Translations under genes and position numbers: made by a program
The notes under the pieces: model-generated
What the model was told of the DNA's origin: nothing
What the model saw: only the letters and a program-made list of their open reading frames with translations
Database searches by the model: none
NCBI RefSeq assembly: GCF_902506145.1
Contig: NZ_LR733520.1
Location: 1,274,640-1,338,639, forward strand
DNA length: 64,000 bases
Direction: 5' to 3'
Source of the DNA: Burkholderia sp. 8Y
Lineage (GTDB): Bacteria > Pseudomonadota > Gammaproteobacteria > Burkholderiales > Burkholderiaceae
Shown here: positions 37,760 to 49,036 of the stretch, one piece after another
Layout: the number at the start of each line of letters is the position of its first letter
How positions within the stretch are numbered: the first letter of the stretch is position 1

Positions 37760-38101
37760 TTACAGGCAGCCTTGAATGTCGCCGGTCGTGTCGCTGCCCG
37801 CTGCGCCCGCGGCGCGGAAGCCCACCCACGAACCCGGACCCGACGGGGACGGACGCACCACGGCCGCTGCGCCGTTAGGCGGTTGCTGGCCCGGAACGAA
37901 CACGTCGACGGCCTGATCGTTCGCGAGCGTGTCCTGCGAAATCACTTGCTGCTGCGACTTCGTGGCCCACTGCTGAGAGATGCATTGCGCGACCACCTTC
38001 GGCGCCTTCTGGCTCGTGCCGACTTGTTGCATGCCGGCAGGCGGCTGAGCGGCACAGGCAGAAATCGCAACGGTCAATGCGAGCAAGGGGAAGTATTTCA
38101 C
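37760..38101 (-). CDS. Small lipoprotein of unknown function
   Basis: 113 residues with a lipoprotein signal: MKYFPLLALTVAISAC, lipobox cysteine at residue 16. The mature part contains QCISQQWATKSQQQVI and ends VGFRAAGAAGSDTTGDIQGCL, with two more cysteines that may pair. No family recognised. A GGAGG ribosome site precedes the start. Anchored in a membrane by inference from the lipobox only. Confidence 0.72.
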   Translation of the reverse strand: MKYFPLLALTVAISACAAQPPAGMQQVGTSQKAPKVVAQCISQQWATKSQQQVISQDTLANDQAVDVFVPGQQPPNGAAAVVRPSPSGPGSWVGFRAAGAAGSDTTGDIQGCL

Positions 38102-38222
38102 GTGACCTCCTTGTAGAGTCGCTCGATGTCGAGCGGGTTATAAGAGTGACGCGAGAGTCTCGGATACGGGAATCGTGGCCGCGTTTCGCGTTTTTCGTCG
38201 TGCTGTCGCGGTTGCATCGCGG

Positions 38223-38903
38223 CTACTGCGACACGCTTGCGCCCAGCAAGGGTTTCAACGTTGGCCAGACGTTGTTCAACAGCAAAGGCTGGGCCTGCAC
38301 CGTCGGATGAATCTGGTCCGACTGAAACATCGACGGCTTGTCTTCGATGCCTGCGAGCAGAAACGGCACGAGCGCCACGTGCTTGTCCTTCGCGATGCGC
38401 TCGTACACCGTATGGAACTTTTGCGAGTAGTCGGGGCCGTAGTTGGGCGGCACATACATGCCGATAAGCAGCACTTTTGCATGCGCGGCCTGCGACGCAT
38501 CGACAATGCCGCGAAGGTTCGCTTCCGTGGTCGCGAGCGGCACGCCGCGCAGCGCGTCGTTGGCGCCCAGTTCGACGACGACGACCGCCGGCTTGATGCG
38601 CGCGAGCACGGCGGTGAGCCGGGCGCGTCCGCCGCTCGTCGTGTCGCCGCTAATGCTCGAATTGGCGACGCTATAATCGAGACGCTCTTTGGCCAGCCGC
38701 TCGCGCAGCAGCGCGACCCAGCCGGTATCGCGCGGCAGGCCGTATTCCGCGGAAAGACTGTCGCCGAGCACGACGATGGCTGGCTTGGTCTGCGCATCCG
38801 CTGCGTCGGCAGGCGACAAGGCGGCCACAGAGCACAGCATCATGCTCGCCATCGCGGCCCTCACGAAACCGCGCGCGCTCCAGTTCTTATTCAAGGTGTC
38901 CAT
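38223..38903 (-). CDS. tesA: Arylesterase / acyl-CoA thioesterase I, GDSL (TesA type)
   Basis: SGNH hydrolase of the periplasm. 226 residues with a signal peptide (about 1-36, ending near ADAADA), block I VVLGDSLSAEYG with the nucleophile Ser, block III ELGANDALRG and block V DQIHPT holding the catalytic Asp and His. The start at 38903 overlaps the ATG of the divergent ABC gene at 38902. A shorter start at 38852 would give a signal peptide without a basic N-terminus, so the longer one is preferred. The tesA/ybbA pair is divergent in E. coli too. Confidence 0.86.
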   Translation of the reverse strand: MDTLNKNWSARGFVRAAMASMMLCSVAALSPADAADAQTKPAIVVLGDSLSAEYGLPRDTGWVALLRERLAKERLDYSVANSSISGDTTSGGRARLTAVLARIKPAVVVVELGANDALRGVPLATTEANLRGIVDASQAAHAKVLLIGMYVPPNYGPDYSQKFHTVYERIAKDKHVALVPFLLAGIEDKPSMFQSDQIHPTVQAQPLLLNNVWPTLKPLLGASVSQ

Positions 38904-39603
38904 GCAAAACAATATCGAGCCGGTCATCGAAGTTCGGGGATTGAGCAAACGGGTGAAGGACGCCACGGGCGAGCTGACGATTCTGGACAACATCGATTTG
39001 TCCATCGCGAAGGGTAGCAGCGTGGCGATCGTCGGGGCATCGGGGTCGGGCAAGTCGACGTTGCTCGGCCTGCTCGCGGGTTTGGACAGCGCGAGCGACG
39101 GCTCGGTTCGCCTGCTCGGCGAGGAGCTGTCGGCGCTGAATGAAGACGAGCGCGCCGCGCTGAGAAGCGGCGCGGTCGGGTTCGTGTTCCAGTCGTTCCA
39201 GTTGATGCCGCATCTGACCGCGCTCGAAAACGTGATGCTGCCGCTCGAGTTGCGCGCCGAGGTGCCGCACGATCAGATTGCGCAACGCGCGCGGTCGCTC
39301 CTCGATCAAGTCGGGCTCTCGCAGCGCACCGGGCATTATCCGAAGCTGCTGTCGGGCGGCGAACAACAGCGCGTCGCGCTTGCACGCGCCTTCGTCACGC
39401 ATCCCGCGATTCTTTTCGCCGATGAACCCACCGGCAGCCTCGACGCCGCGACCGGCTACGCGATCATCGACCTTATGTTCGCGATGAACGAGCGCAACGG
39501 CGCGACGCTCGTGCTCGTCACGCACGACGCCGAACTGGCGCAACGCTGCGACGCGACCGTGACGATCGAAGCCGGACGGCTCGTCAACGGCCTCGCCGTC
39601 TAG
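38902..39603 (+). CDS. ybbA: ABC transporter ATPase, YbbA/LolD type
   Basis: 233 residues with Walker [11 protein letters not shown]-loop [13 protein letters not shown], signature [15 protein letters not shown], Walker [13 protein letters not shown] and the H-loop VLVTHD. This MacB/LolD-like family extracts lipids, lipoproteins or small molecules from the inner membrane. In E. coli the partner permease ybbP follows ybbA; no permease is adjacent here (a terminator and pgi come next), so the partner must be elsewhere. It is divergent from tesA with overlapping start codons. Confidence 0.9.
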   Translation: MQNNIEPVIEVRGLSKRVKDATGELTILDNIDLSIAKGSSVAIVGASGSGKSTLLGLLAGLDSASDGSVRLLGEELSALNEDERAALRSGAVGFVFQSFQLMPHLTALENVMLPLELRAEVPHDQIAQRARSLLDQVGLSQRTGHYPKLLSGGEQQRVALARAFVTHPAILFADEPTGSLDAATGYAIIDLMFAMNERNGATLVLVTHDAELAQRCDATVTIEAGRLVNGLAV

Positions 39604-39611
39604 ACGCGAAA

Positions 39612-39639
39612 ACGCCCGCATCGGCAACGATGCGGGCGT
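39612..39639 (-). terminator. Terminator between ybbA and pgi
   Basis: ACGCCCGCATCG pairs perfectly with CGATGCGGGCGT around a GCAA loop. Read on the minus strand it is followed by TTTTCG, which suits pgi. The plus side has no T-run. Confidence 0.8.
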
Positions 39640-39668
39640 CATCGCTAACGGCAATGTCGCGCGACGCT

Positions 39669-41291
39669 TCAGCGTTTGAGCGCCTTGCGCGCGCGCTCGA
39701 TCAACGCGGACGTCGACGAATCGTGCTTCGCCGGATCGGCGCTTGCCGCCGTGATATCCGCCTCGACGACCTTGCCGAGAATCTTGCCCAGTTCGACGCC
39801 CCACTGGTCGAACGAATTGATGTCCCACACCGTTCCCTGTACCAGCACCTTGTGCTCGTAAAGCGCGATCAGCGCGCCGAGCGACTGCGGCGTGAGCGCG
39901 TCGAGCAGGATCGTCGTGGTCGGCCGGTTGCCGGGGAAGCTCAGGTGCGTGGCGAGTTCTTCCTTGCCCGGCCCCGCGACCTTCTTCGCTTCTTCGAGCG
40001 TGCGGCCGAGCATCAGCGCCTCGCTCTGCGCGAAGCAGTTGGCAAGCAGCTTCGCGTGATGATCGACGAGCGGGTGCTCCGGCGTCAGCAAGGCGATGAA
40101 GTCGATCGGAATGATGGTCGGCCCTTGATGCAGCATCTGGAAAAACGCGTGCTGGCCGTTCGTGCCCGGCTCGCCCCAGATCACGGCGGCGGTCGGGTAG
40201 TCGACCATGCCGCCGTCGAGCGTCGCGGATTTGCCGTTGCTCTCCATCTCCAGTTGCTGAAGATACGACGGCAGATACTCCAGCGCCTGCGAATACGGCG
40301 CGACGAGATCGCTTTGCGAACCGAAGAAGTTGCGATACCAGATGCCGATCATGCCCATCAGCACCGGCAGGTTTTGTGCGAGCGGAGCGGTGCGGAAGTG
40401 CTGGTCCATTGCGTCGGCGCCTTGCAGCAGCGACTCGAAAATCTGCGGCCCGACCGACAGCATGATCGACAGCCCAACCGCCGACCATAGCGAATAGCGC
40501 CCGCCGACCCAGTCCCACATCTCGAAGACGTTTTCCTTCGCGATGCCGAACTTCACGACCTCCGCCGTATTCGCCGACACGCCGACGAAGTGCTTCGACA
40601 GCTGGTCTTCCGGGCAGCCTTGGCTTGAGAACCAGTCGCGCATGGAGTGCGCGTTGGTCATGGTTTCGAGCGTGGTAAAGGTCTTCGAGACGACGATGGC
40701 GAGCGTCTCTTCGGCGTCGATCTGCTGAAGGACGCTGTAGAGATCGGCGCCATCGACGTTGGAGACGAAGTGCGTATCCAGTTCCTTCGACGCGAGATGA
40801 TGCAGCGCATGCACGACCATCTTCGGTCCGAGGTCCGAGCCGCCGATGCCGATGTTCACCACATGGCGGATGCGCTTGCCGGTATAGCCGGTCCACGAAC
40901 CGTCGCGCACCTTGTCGGCGAACGCGGCCATCTTCGCCTTCTCTTTCTGCACTTGTTCGTGAAAGGGCGCGTCCGGCGACTGCGCGCGCAGCGCGGTGTG
41001 CAGCGCGGCGCGGCCTTCCGTGACGTTCACGGTTTCGCCGGCGAACATCGCGTCGCGGCGCTTCGTGACGCCGGTTTCTTCAGCGAGTTGCACGAGCAGT
41101 TCGAGCGTGGCGTCGGTGATGCGGTTCTTCGAGAAATCGATCGTGAGGCCGCCGCCTTCGAACGTCAGGCGCTCGGCGCGCGTCGGCGCCGTGTCGTTTT
41201 GCGGCGCGAACCAGTCGCGCAGGCGCTCTCCGGAGATGGCATCGTAGTGCGATTGGAGCGCCGACCAGGCAGGGTGCGATTTGAGCGTCAT
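39669..41291 (-). CDS. pgi: Glucose-6-phosphate isomerase
   Basis: Interconverts glucose 6-phosphate and fructose 6-phosphate in glycolysis and gluconeogenesis. 540 residues. Family signatures are [13 protein letters not shown] (about 150-162), [30 protein letters not shown] (about 270-283), [18 protein letters not shown] (about 375-392) and the C-terminal [16 protein letters not shown] (Lys near the active site). The start [12 protein letters not shown] at 41291 was chosen on family length; the frame is open far upstream only as an antisense shadow. Confidence 0.97.
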   Translation of the reverse strand: MTLKSHPAWSALQSHYDAISGERLRDWFAPQNDTAPTRAERLTFEGGGLTIDFSKNRITDATLELLVQLAEETGVTKRRDAMFAGETVNVTEGRAALHTALRAQSPDAPFHEQVQKEKAKMAAFADKVRDGSWTGYTGKRIRHVVNIGIGGSDLGPKMVVHALHHLASKELDTHFVSNVDGADLYSVLQQIDAEETLAIVVSKTFTTLETMTNAHSMRDWFSSQGCPEDQLSKHFVGVSANTAEVVKFGIAKENVFEMWDWVGGRYSLWSAVGLSIMLSVGPQIFESLLQGADAMDQHFRTAPLAQNLPVLMGMIGIWYRNFFGSQSDLVAPYSQALEYLPSYLQQLEMESNGKSATLDGGMVDYPTAAVIWGEPGTNGQHAFFQMLHQGPTIIPIDFIALLTPEHPLVDHHAKLLANCFAQSEALMLGRTLEEAKKVAGPGKEELATHLSFPGNRPTTTILLDALTPQSLGALIALYEHKVLVQGTVWDINSFDQWGVELGKILGKVVEADITAASADPAKHDSSTSALIERARKALKR

Positions 41292-41497
41292 AGCGGTCTG
41301 ATAGTCCAGAGTGACAGTGGGAAACGTCCGTGCGGATGCGGTTTGCCGAGGCTGCGTACTGCGACCATCGAAGGTTCGTGAACGCGGTGCGTGCCGCCGC
41401 GGATGCCCGAATCGAAGCAACGAATCAAGAGGAGTATAGCGACGATGCGTGAATGGATGCTTGCAAGCCGTCACAAGCCCGGCCGCGCTATCCTGCG

Positions 41498-43063
41498 CTA
41501 TGCGTTCGGCGGATAAAACAGGCGGTTGATGAGACCGCGCACCTCGGGCGCGAGTTCGCCCGCCGTGAGTCCCGCCGGTCCGATGCCGCGACCGGTCAGC
41601 GTCTGCGCCGCGAGTCCGTGCAGATAGACGCCCGCGAGCGCCGCCTCGTACTGCGGCAGCTTTTGTGCGAGCAATGCGCCGATCAGGCCGCCGAGCACGT
41701 CGCCGGTGCCGCCTGTGGCGAGTCCCGCGTTGCCCGTCGGGTTCACGGCGACGCGGCCATCCGGCGACGCGATCACGGTGCCGGATCCTTTCAGCACGAC
41801 GACGGCCACATAGCGCGCCGAAAGCTGCCGCGCGGCGGCGATGCGGTCCCCCTGCACGGCTTTCGCGTCGGTCGCAAGAAGGCGCGCGGCTTCCAGCGGA
41901 TGCGGCGTCAGAACGCACGGGTCGCCCGCACGGCCGCGCGCCGCGACTTCGCCCGCCAGCGCGTCGTCCTTCGCGACGAGATTCAGCGCGTCGGCATCGA
42001 AGAGCTTCGGCATGTCGAGCTTCAGCACATCGGCGAGCACGCGCTTCGCGCGCTCGCTCTTGCCCATGCCGCAGCCGATGGAGAGCGCGTCCATCTTGTC
42101 GAGCGCGAAGCCGTCGACGTGATGCAGCATCAGTTCCGGATGCGGCGGATCGTAGGGCGGGCCGCCTTCGCCCAGAAACGCGACGTTGACCTTGCCCGCG
42201 CCCGCATAGAGCGCCATGCGCGCCGCGAGGATCGGCGCGCCGCACATGCCCGTGTCGCCCCCGACGACGGCCAGCGTGCCGAACGTGCCCTTGTTGGTCG
42301 CGAAGTCGCGCGGCGGCAGGCTCGCCCGAAAGAGCGATGTGGCGTTGAGCACGACCGAAGGCGCGGCGGGCGGCTCGACTTCCAGCGTCGCGACGTGCAG
42401 CCTGCCGCACAGATCGCGGCCTTGCGCCGTGATGAGACCCGGCTTCCCGCCGATGAACGTGATCGTCGCGTTCGCGCGCAGCGCCTCGCCGCCACCGACA
42501 GGCGCGCCGGTATCGCTGTCGAGGCCGCTCGGCACGTCGAGCGCGAGCACGCGGCCGGACTGCTGCGCGCGACGCGACATGCGCGCGGCGAGCGTCGCGA
42601 AGACGCCATCGAGCGGGCGCGTGAGGCCGATGCCGAACATGCCGTCGACGAGCCAGCCGAAACCGTCAAACGAGGCGGGCGGGTCGCTTTCCATTAGCAC
42701 GCCCGCCGCTTTTGCCGCATCGAGCGCCCAGCGCGCGTCGTCGGGTTTGACGGCTATCGGCATGCAGACCTTCACGGCCACGCCCTCGCGATGCAGATGT
42801 TCCGCGACGACGAGCGCATCTCCGCCGTTGTTGCCCGGACCGGCGGCAATCCACACGGGCAGCGCGCGGGCGTCGGGATCGCGGGAGAGGGCGTCGAGAA
42901 GATACTGCGCGGCGGCTGCGCCCGCTCGGGCCATCAGCGTATGCGGGGGCAGCGCGGCGGCGGCACGCGCCTCGAGACTGCGCAACTCCGCGAGCGTGAG
43001 AAGCGGGAGCGCGTCGTCGTCGGGCATGAAGTAGGAAGCGGATGTGCAAGCGGATGCGGTCAT
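41498..43063 (-). CDS. nnr: Bifunctional NAD(P)H-hydrate epimerase / dehydratase
   Basis: Repairs NADHX and NADPHX, damaged forms of the cofactors. About 521 residues. The N-terminal epimerase part (NnrE) has [17 protein letters not shown] and the C-terminal dehydratase part (NnrD, ribokinase-like fold) has [25 protein letters not shown] and the [23 protein letters not shown] core. ATG at 43063 is preferred; a start at 43027 ([10 protein letters not shown]) is possible and neither has a strong ribosome site. The DadA-type gene ends 76 bp upstream on the same strand. Confidence 0.92.
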   Translation of the reverse strand: MTASACTSASYFMPDDDALPLLTLAELRSLEARAAAALPPHTLMARAGAAAAQYLLDALSRDPDARALPVWIAAGPGNNGGDALVVAEHLHREGVAVKVCMPIAVKPDDARWALDAAKAAGVLMESDPPASFDGFGWLVDGMFGIGLTRPLDGVFATLAARMSRRAQQSGRVLALDVPSGLDSDTGAPVGGGEALRANATITFIGGKPGLITAQGRDLCGRLHVATLEVEPPAAPSVVLNATSLFRASLPPRDFATNKGTFGTLAVVGGDTGMCGAPILAARMALYAGAGKVNVAFLGEGGPPYDPPHPELMLHHVDGFALDKMDALSIGCGMGKSERAKRVLADVLKLDMPKLFDADALNLVAKDDALAGEVAARGRAGDPCVLTPHPLEAARLLATDAKAVQGDRIAAARQLSARYVAVVVLKGSGTVIASPDGRVAVNPTGNAGLATGGTGDVLGGLIGALLAQKLPQYEAALAGVYLHGLAAQTLTGRGIGPAGLTAGELAPEVRGLINRLFYPPNA

Positions 43064-43139
43064 GGCGGCGCAGGAACGGTCGGCGAAAGGTCGGCTCGCA
43101 CCGTTCATGCCACGCCGCACCGGCACGGCGATTCGCGCG

Positions 43140-44432
43140 TCAAAAACGTTCGACGCCGATGGCCGCGAGCGTCTCGGCGGGAAGATCGGGCGTGGAACCG
43201 GAGACGAGATCCGCGACCACTTTAGCAGACCCGCACGCGAGGCCCCAGCCCGCCGGACCGTGCGCCGCGTTGACGAAAAGGCGCGGATGCCGCGTCGCGC
43301 CGACCACCGGCAGTCCGTCGGCAGAAAGCAGGCGCAGGCCGTCCCACGAACGCGCCGCCGACACACGCGCAGCACCGGGAATCCAGTCGTGGGTGCCTTG
43401 GCCGAGCAGATCGAAGGCGCGGCGCGCGAGCCCGGAGTCCGTCGGTTTATCCGCTTTCGCGAAGCTCTGAAAAATACCCGCGCCACCGACGCGCAGCCGC
43501 TGATTCACCCGCGACATCGCAATGCGCTTCACCGAATCGACCACGGTGATGTGCGGCGCGCGCTCCTCGTAGGCGACGGGCGCCGTCAGCGTATGCACGC
43601 GCAGCGGGTAGAGCGAGGGCGTCGAACGGTAGCCGCCGACGAGCGCGGGCGTATCCGCGCCCGCCGCGACGACGAGCGCATCGGCGGACACTACTGCGGC
43701 GTCGGCGCGGGTTGTCTTGTCGTCCTTCGCGCGGGCGAGTTCGACCGCGGCACGCCGGTCTTCCAGGCGCAGCGACGCGACTTCGCAGTTCATGCGGAAT
43801 TCCACGCCAGCCTCTTCAAGCAACTGCTTGAGCTGCTTCGTGAGAAGCGGGCAATTGGCCGTGCGCGCGTCGGGCAGCAGCACGCCGCCCGCAAACGCCG
43901 GGTCGTCCGGCACCGAAGGCTCGGCCCGCACGCATTCGTCGGGTTCCAGCCGCCGGTGCGGCACGCCGAAGCGCTTGAGAAGCTCAATGGCTGCTTGGGC
44001 GTCGTCGAGTTCGCGGGCGTGCCGGAACACGTGCAGCATGCCGACGCGCTGTTCGAAGTCGAGCTCGAACCGCGCTTCGATATCGGCGAGCGCGCGCCGC
44101 GACAATTCGACGAGCGGCTGCAAGAGCGCGTATTGCGCCGCGAACGCCTGCGGATTGCGCAACTGGCCGAGCCGTTTCAGGAAATCGCGTGCGGCGCCGT
44201 CGAAGCCGGTCTTCACGACCATGCCGCTTTGCTTCGCGCGGCTCGACGCCATGAACGTCGGTCCGAACCAGACATCGAGCGGCGAGGGCAGGAGCGCGCC
44301 GCCCTGGCCGTAGGTCGCGCCCTGCGCGACGGTCGCGTGGCGCTCGATGACGCACACCCGATGCCCGGCCGCATGCAATTGATACGCGGTGGCGATGCCG
44401 GCGATTCCTCCGCCGATGACGATGACATCCAT
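43140..44432 (-). CDS. D-amino acid dehydrogenase, DadA-like FAD oxidoreductase
   Basis: 430 residues of the DAO/DadA family. N-terminal Rossmann motif VIVIGGGIAGIATAYQL with FAD contact CVIERH (about 27-32), GATYGQGGALLPSPLD, and the C-terminal LFVNAAHGPAGWGLACGSAKVVADL. It oxidises D-amino acids to keto acids, passing electrons to the respiratory chain rather than to oxygen. The start MDVIVIGGG at 44432 places the nucleotide motif at the very N-terminus, as usual. Other flavin amine oxidases of this fold remain possible. Divergent from purL with a 424-bp gap. Confidence 0.86.
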   Translation of the reverse strand: MDVIVIGGGIAGIATAYQLHAAGHRVCVIERHATVAQGATYGQGGALLPSPLDVWFGPTFMASSRAKQSGMVVKTGFDGAARDFLKRLGQLRNPQAFAAQYALLQPLVELSRRALADIEARFELDFEQRVGMLHVFRHARELDDAQAAIELLKRFGVPHRRLEPDECVRAEPSVPDDPAFAGGVLLPDARTANCPLLTKQLKQLLEEAGVEFRMNCEVASLRLEDRRAAVELARAKDDKTTRADAAVVSADALVVAAGADTPALVGGYRSTPSLYPLRVHTLTAPVAYEERAPHITVVDSVKRIAMSRVNQRLRVGGAGIFQSFAKADKPTDSGLARRAFDLLGQGTHDWIPGAARVSAARSWDGLRLLSADGLPVVGATRHPRLFVNAAHGPAGWGLACGSAKVVADLVSGSTPDLPAETLAAIGVERF

Positions 44433-44758
44433 GACTTTTTGTGCCCGAAGGCGGGAGAAAGCACGCGCGGCGCGACGCATCGAGCGCCCCGCAAAGCCGC
44501 GTGTCCTGACGGTAAGACGGCGGGCGCGGCGGCATGCCGCGCCCGAAGAAAGCGCGCCATGATAGCGCCAAACGCGCCGTCCGGGGATGGCCGTTTCCGA
44601 TCCGCTCGCCTGCAAAAATATGTGTCGCGCAGCGCCGCAACGGCGCGACGAATTTTCAGCGAGTTTTCAGGATAAGCGACGTAACGCCCCGTTCCGCCAG
44701 GCGCGAGCGCGGCGGCGCTGCCCGCCCATTCCTGGCCGATTTCGAGACGCATCCGGGT

Positions 44759-44764
44759 TATAAT
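44759..44764 (+). promoter_or_regulatory. -10 box upstream of purL
   Basis: A perfect TATAAT lies 93 bp before the purL ATG in an otherwise GC-rich 424-bp gap. No -35 hexamer at standard spacing is convincing. The rest of the gap shows a palindrome near 44520-44545 (GGGCGCGGC and GCCGCGCCC) and no gene. Confidence 0.5.
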
Positions 44765-44856
44765 CGCGGTCTTCACTCCGCCTCACGCCGCTTTCGCGCA
44801 CTCGGCGCGCCGAGTGCCATCGAGCGGCTCACAGACGTCATCGACGCACCGTCACA

Positions 44857-47800
44857 ATGGCCCACTTCTCGTGTTTCCCCGGCGCTTCGGCCCTCTCCGA
44901 TTTCCGTCAGACCCGCCTTCTCGAAACGCTCGTCCGCATCGACGCGAACATCGTCAGCGTGCGCGGACAATTCCTGCATTTCGTCAACGCGTCCGAGCCG
45001 CTCAGCGACGAGGACACGAACCGCATCCACGCGCTGATGCACTACGGCACGCCGTTCGAGGACCAGAAAGAGCGTGGCCACGTCGAGACGTTCCTCGTCG
45101 TGCCGCGCTTCGGCACCGTGTCGCCGTGGGCGAGCAAGGCCACCGACATCGCGCATCACTGCGGTTTGACGCAGGTGCGGCGCATCGAGCGTGGCGTCGA
45201 GTATTCCGTCGTCATGAAAAGCGGTCTGCTCGGCGGCAAGAAGGCGCTGTCGGACGAGGCGCGCGCGCAGGTTGCCGCCGCGCTGCACGACCGCATGACA
45301 GAGAGCGTCGCGGCATCGCGCGATCAGGCACTGCATCTCTTCGATGAACTGCCCGCGAAGCCGCTGCAGACGGTCGATATCATCGGCACGGGACGCGCCG
45401 CGCTCGAAGCCGCGAACGTCGAACTGGGACTCGCGCTGGCGGACGACGAGATCGACTATCTGGTGAACGCGTTCCAGAGCCTCGAGCGCAATCCGACCGA
45501 TGTCGCACTGATGATGTTCGCGCAGGCGAACAGCGAGCACTGCCGCCACAAGATTTTCAATGGCGAATGGACCATCGACGGCGAAAAGCAGGACATGTCG
45601 CTGTTCCAGATGATCCGCAATACCGAGAAGCTGAATCACGAAGGGACCATCGTCGCGTATTCGGACAACTCCGCGATCATGCAGGGCGGCATGGCGGAAC
45701 GCTGGTTCCCTCGCGGCGAGAGCGAGCACTACGGGCGGCACGTCGAGCTGACGCACACGCTGATGAAGGTCGAGACGCACAACCACCCGACCGCCATCTC
45801 GCCGTTCGCGGGCGCGGCGACGGGCTCGGGCGGCGAAATCCGCGACGAAGGCGCAACCGGCCGCGGCGCGCGTCCGAAAGCAGGTCTCGCGGGCTTCACG
45901 GTGTCGAATCTGGATCTCCCCGACGCGCGCCAGAAATGGGAGAACGCCCGCGACAGCGCCACGCCGCCGGCCGCGCGCAATCCCGCCGACGCGCACGAGC
46001 CGTATGGCCGCCCGAACCGCATCGCCTCGCCGTTGCAGATCATGATCGACGGCCCGATCGGCGCGGCGGCGTTCAACAACGAATTCGGCCGGCCGAATCT
46101 CGGCGGCTATTTCCGCGCCTACGAGCAGAACGTCGCAGGCCGCGTGCGCGGCTATCACAAGCCGATCATGATCGCGGGCGGCATCGGCAATATCTCGGAC
46201 CAGCACACGCACAAGCACGATCTGCCGGCCGGCACGCTGCTAATTCAGATCGGCGGGCCGGGCATGCGCATCGGCATGGGCGGCGGCGCGGCTTCTTCGA
46301 TGGCGACCGGCGCGAACACCGCCGAGCTCGACTTCGATTCCGTCCAGCGCGGCAATCCCGAAATTCAGCGCCGCGCGCAGGAAGTGATCAACGCGTGCTG
46401 GCAGATGGGCGAGCGCAATCCGATTCTGTCGATCCACGACGTCGGCGCGGGCGGCATCTCGAATGCGTTCCCCGAACTCGTCGACGGCGCGGGCAAGGGC
46501 GCGCGCTTCGAGTTGCGCCGGGTGCAGCTCGAAGAAAGCGGCCTGTCGCCGCGCGAAATCTGGTCGAACGAGGCGCAAGAGCGTTACGTGCTGGCGATTG
46601 CGCCCGCCGATCTGTCCGCGTTCGAAGCGATCTGCGCGCGCGAGCGTTGCCCGGTCGCGGTCGTCGGCGTGGCGACGCAAGAGCGCCAGCTCAAGCTGAT
46701 CGACGACGAGAATGAAGGGCAGCCGCCGGTCGATATGCCGATGGACGTGCTGCTCGGCAAGCCGCCGAAGATGCATCGCGACGTGAAGCGCGAGCGCGCG
46801 CAGTTCGAGCCGGTCGATGTCACGGGCCTCGTGCTGTCGGAGGTCGCGCTCGACGTGCTCAAGCATCCGACGGTTGCAAGCAAGTCGTTTCTCATCACCA
46901 TCGGCGACCGCTCGGTGGGCGGCACGACCGCACGCGACCAGTTCGTGGGTCCGTGGCAGGTGCCCGTCGCCGACTGCGCGATCACGACGATGGACTACGC
47001 GGGCTTTCGCGGCGAAGCGATGACGATGGCCGAGCGCACGCCGCTCGCCGTCATCGACGCGCCCGCGTCGGGCCGCATGGCCGTCGGCGAAGCGGTGACG
47101 AACATCGCGTCCGCGCCGATCGAATCGCTCAACAAGCTCAAGCTCTCCGCGAACTGGATGGCCGCGTGCGGCAGCGCGGGCGAAGACGCCGCGCTCTACG
47201 CGACGGTGAAGGCCATCGGCATGGAACTGTGCCCGGCGCTCGGCATCAGCATCCCGGTCGGCAAGGATTCACTGTCCATGCGAACCAAGTGGCAGGATGC
47301 GCGGGGCTTCGAGAAGGAAGTCGTGTCGCCGGTGTCGCTCATCATCTCGGCGTTCGCGCCGGTCGAAGACGTGCGCCGCCAACTCACGCCGCAACTCGTC
47401 GCCGATACGAACACCGTGCTGATCGCAATCGATCTCGGGCGCGGGCGCAATCGCCTCGGCGGCAGCATTCTGGCGCAGGTGACGCAGCAGGTCGGCGACG
47501 CCGTGCCCGACGTGGACGACGCGGAAGACCTGAAACGCTTCTTCGCCGCGATCCAGTCGCTCAATGCCAGCGGCAAGCTGCTCGCGTACCACGACCGCTC
47601 CGACGGCGGCCTTTGGGCGACGGTCTGCGAAATGGCGTTCGCGGGCCACGTGGGCGTGTCGCTGAACGTGGACATGCTGACGCTCGACGCCGAGCACGAA
47701 TCCGACTACGGCGACGCGAAGGACTGGGCGAAGCAGACGAGCGGCCGGCGCGACGACCGCACCATTCGCGCGCTCTTCGCCGAAGAACTCGGCGCCGTCG

Positions 47801-48894
47801 TGCAGGTGCGTGCAGCGGACCGCGACGCGGTGTTCGCCGCGCTGCGCGAGCACGGTTTGTCGGCGTGCTCACATGTGATCGGCAAGCCGAACGAGCGCGA
47901 TGCCGTCGAAATCTATCGCGACGCCAAGAAGATTTTCGACGCGCCGCGCGTGGAACTGCATCGCGCGTGGAGCGAGGTGAGCTGGCGCATCGCGCGCCTG
48001 CGCGACAACCCGGCCTGCGCCGACGCTGAATACGACGCGCTGCTCGACGCGAGCGATCCGGGCCTCTCGCCCGCGCTCACGTTCGATCCGGCGGAAGACG
48101 TGGCCGCGCCCTTCATCGCGACGAACAAGCGTCCGCGCGTGGCGATTCTGCGCGAGCAGGGCGTGAACTCGCATCTGGAAACGGCTTACGCGTTCGACCG
48201 CGCCGGCTTCGACGCGCACGACGTCCACATGAGCGACCTGCTCGAAGGCCGCGCGACGCTCGCCGATTTCGCGGGCGCGGTGGCATGCGGCGGCTTCTCG
48301 TACGGCGACGTGCTCGGCGCGGGCGAGGGCTGGGCGAAGACCATCCGCTTCAATCCGCGCCTCGCGGACATGTTCGCGGCGTTCTTCGCGCGCCAGGATA
48401 CGTTCGCGCTCGGCATCTGCAACGGCTGCCAGATGATGTCGAGCCTGGCGTCGATCATTCCGGGCGCCGAAGCCTGGCCGAAGTTCACGCGCAACAAGTC
48501 GGAGCAGTTCGAGGCGCGCTTCTCGCTGGTGGAAGTGCAGAGCTCGCCGTCGATCTTCTTCGCCGGCATGGAAGGCTCGCGCATTCCGGTGGCGGTCGCG
48601 CACGGCGAAGGTTTCGCGGACTTTTCGCAACAGGGCGATGCGGCGCGCGCGCTCGTCGCGATGCGTTTCGTCGATCATCGCGGCAACGCGACGGAGCAGT
48701 ATCCGTTCAATCCGAACGGTTCGCCGCAGGGCATCACGTCCGTCACGACGCCCGACGGCCGCTTCACGGTGCTGATGCCGCACATGGAGCGCGTGCATCG
48801 CAATGTGCAGATGAGCTGGACGCCCGCCGACTGGACCACCGACGCAAGCCCGTGGCTGCGCGTGTTCCAAAACGCGCGACGGTTTCTCGGCTGA
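44857..48894 (+). CDS. purL: Phosphoribosylformylglycinamidine synthase
   Basis: Fourth step of purine synthesis: converts FGAR, glutamine and ATP to FGAM. 1345 residues, the large single-chain form. N-terminal PurS-like part, then linker, two repeated AIRS-like ATP-binding halves ([20 protein letters not shown] near residue 305, [23 protein letters not shown] near 805), and a C-terminal class I glutaminase with [13 protein letters not shown] (catalytic Cys1188) and a late His in the HGEGF segment. Start MAHFSCFPG at 44857. Confidence 0.97.
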   Translation: MAHFSCFPGASALSDFRQTRLLETLVRIDANIVSVRGQFLHFVNASEPLSDEDTNRIHALMHYGTPFEDQKERGHVETFLVVPRFGTVSPWASKATDIAHHCGLTQVRRIERGVEYSVVMKSGLLGGKKALSDEARAQVAAALHDRMTESVAASRDQALHLFDELPAKPLQTVDIIGTGRAALEAANVELGLALADDEIDYLVNAFQSLERNPTDVALMMFAQANSEHCRHKIFNGEWTIDGEKQDMSLFQMIRNTEKLNHEGTIVAYSDNSAIMQGGMAERWFPRGESEHYGRHVELTHTLMKVETHNHPTAISPFAGAATGSGGEIRDEGATGRGARPKAGLAGFTVSNLDLPDARQKWENARDSATPPAARNPADAHEPYGRPNRIASPLQIMIDGPIGAAAFNNEFGRPNLGGYFRAYEQNVAGRVRGYHKPIMIAGGIGNISDQHTHKHDLPAGTLLIQIGGPGMRIGMGGGAASSMATGANTAELDFDSVQRGNPEIQRRAQEVINACWQMGERNPILSIHDVGAGGISNAFPELVDGAGKGARFELRRVQLEESGLSPREIWSNEAQERYVLAIAPADLSAFEAICARERCPVAVVGVATQERQLKLIDDENEGQPPVDMPMDVLLGKPPKMHRDVKRERAQFEPVDVTGLVLSEVALDVLKHPTVASKSFLITIGDRSVGGTTARDQFVGPWQVPVADCAITTMDYAGFRGEAMTMAERTPLAVIDAPASGRMAVGEAVTNIASAPIESLNKLKLSANWMAACGSAGEDAALYATVKAIGMELCPALGISIPVGKDSLSMRTKWQDARGFEKEVVSPVSLIISAFAPVEDVRRQLTPQLVADTNTVLIAIDLGRGRNRLGGSILAQVTQQVGDAVPDVDDAEDLKRFFAAIQSLNASGKLLAYHDRSDGGLWATVCEMAFAGHVGVSLNVDMLTLDAEHESDYGDAKDWAKQTSGRRDDRTIRALFAEELGAVVQVRAADRDAVFAALREHGLSACSHVIGKPNERDAVEIYRDAKKIFDAPRVELHRAWSEVSWRIARLRDNPACADAEYDALLDASDPGLSPALTFDPAEDVAAPFIATNKRPRVAILREQGVNSHLETAYAFDRAGFDAHDVHMSDLLEGRATLADFAGAVACGGFSYGDVLGAGEGWAKTIRFNPRLADMFAAFFARQDTFALGICNGCQMMSSLASIIPGAEAWPKFTRNKSEQFEARFSLVEVQSSPSIFFAGMEGSRIPVAVAHGEGFADFSQQGDAARALVAMRFVDHRGNATEQYPFNPNGSPQGITSVTTPDGRFTVLMPHMERVHRNVQMSWTPADWTTDASPWLRVFQNARRFLG

Positions 48895-48912
48895 TCGGGC
48901 TTGAGCGTGGAG

Positions 48913-48947
48913 AAACGCCCCGGAGCCTTGGCTTTCGGGGCGTTTTT
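48913..48947 (+). terminator. Intrinsic terminator after purL
   Basis: AAACGCCCCGG pairs with TCGGGGCGTTT around a GAGCCTTGGCTT-type loop and runs into TTTTTT. Confidence 0.88.
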
Positions 48948-48976
48948 TCGGACTCCGCGGCTTCGAAACGACAAAC

Positions 48977-49004
48977 GACAAAGCCGCCCGAAGGCGGCTT
49001 TGTC
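48977..49004 (-). terminator. Terminator after the parvulin gene
   Basis: GACAAAGCCGCC (48977-48988) and GGCGGCTTTGTC (48993-49004) form a perfect 12-bp stem with a CGAA loop. It lies 33 bp after the minus-strand parvulin stop. Confidence 0.8.
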
Positions 49005-49036
49005 GCTTATTACGCGCGTCGCGGCGAACGAGCCGC

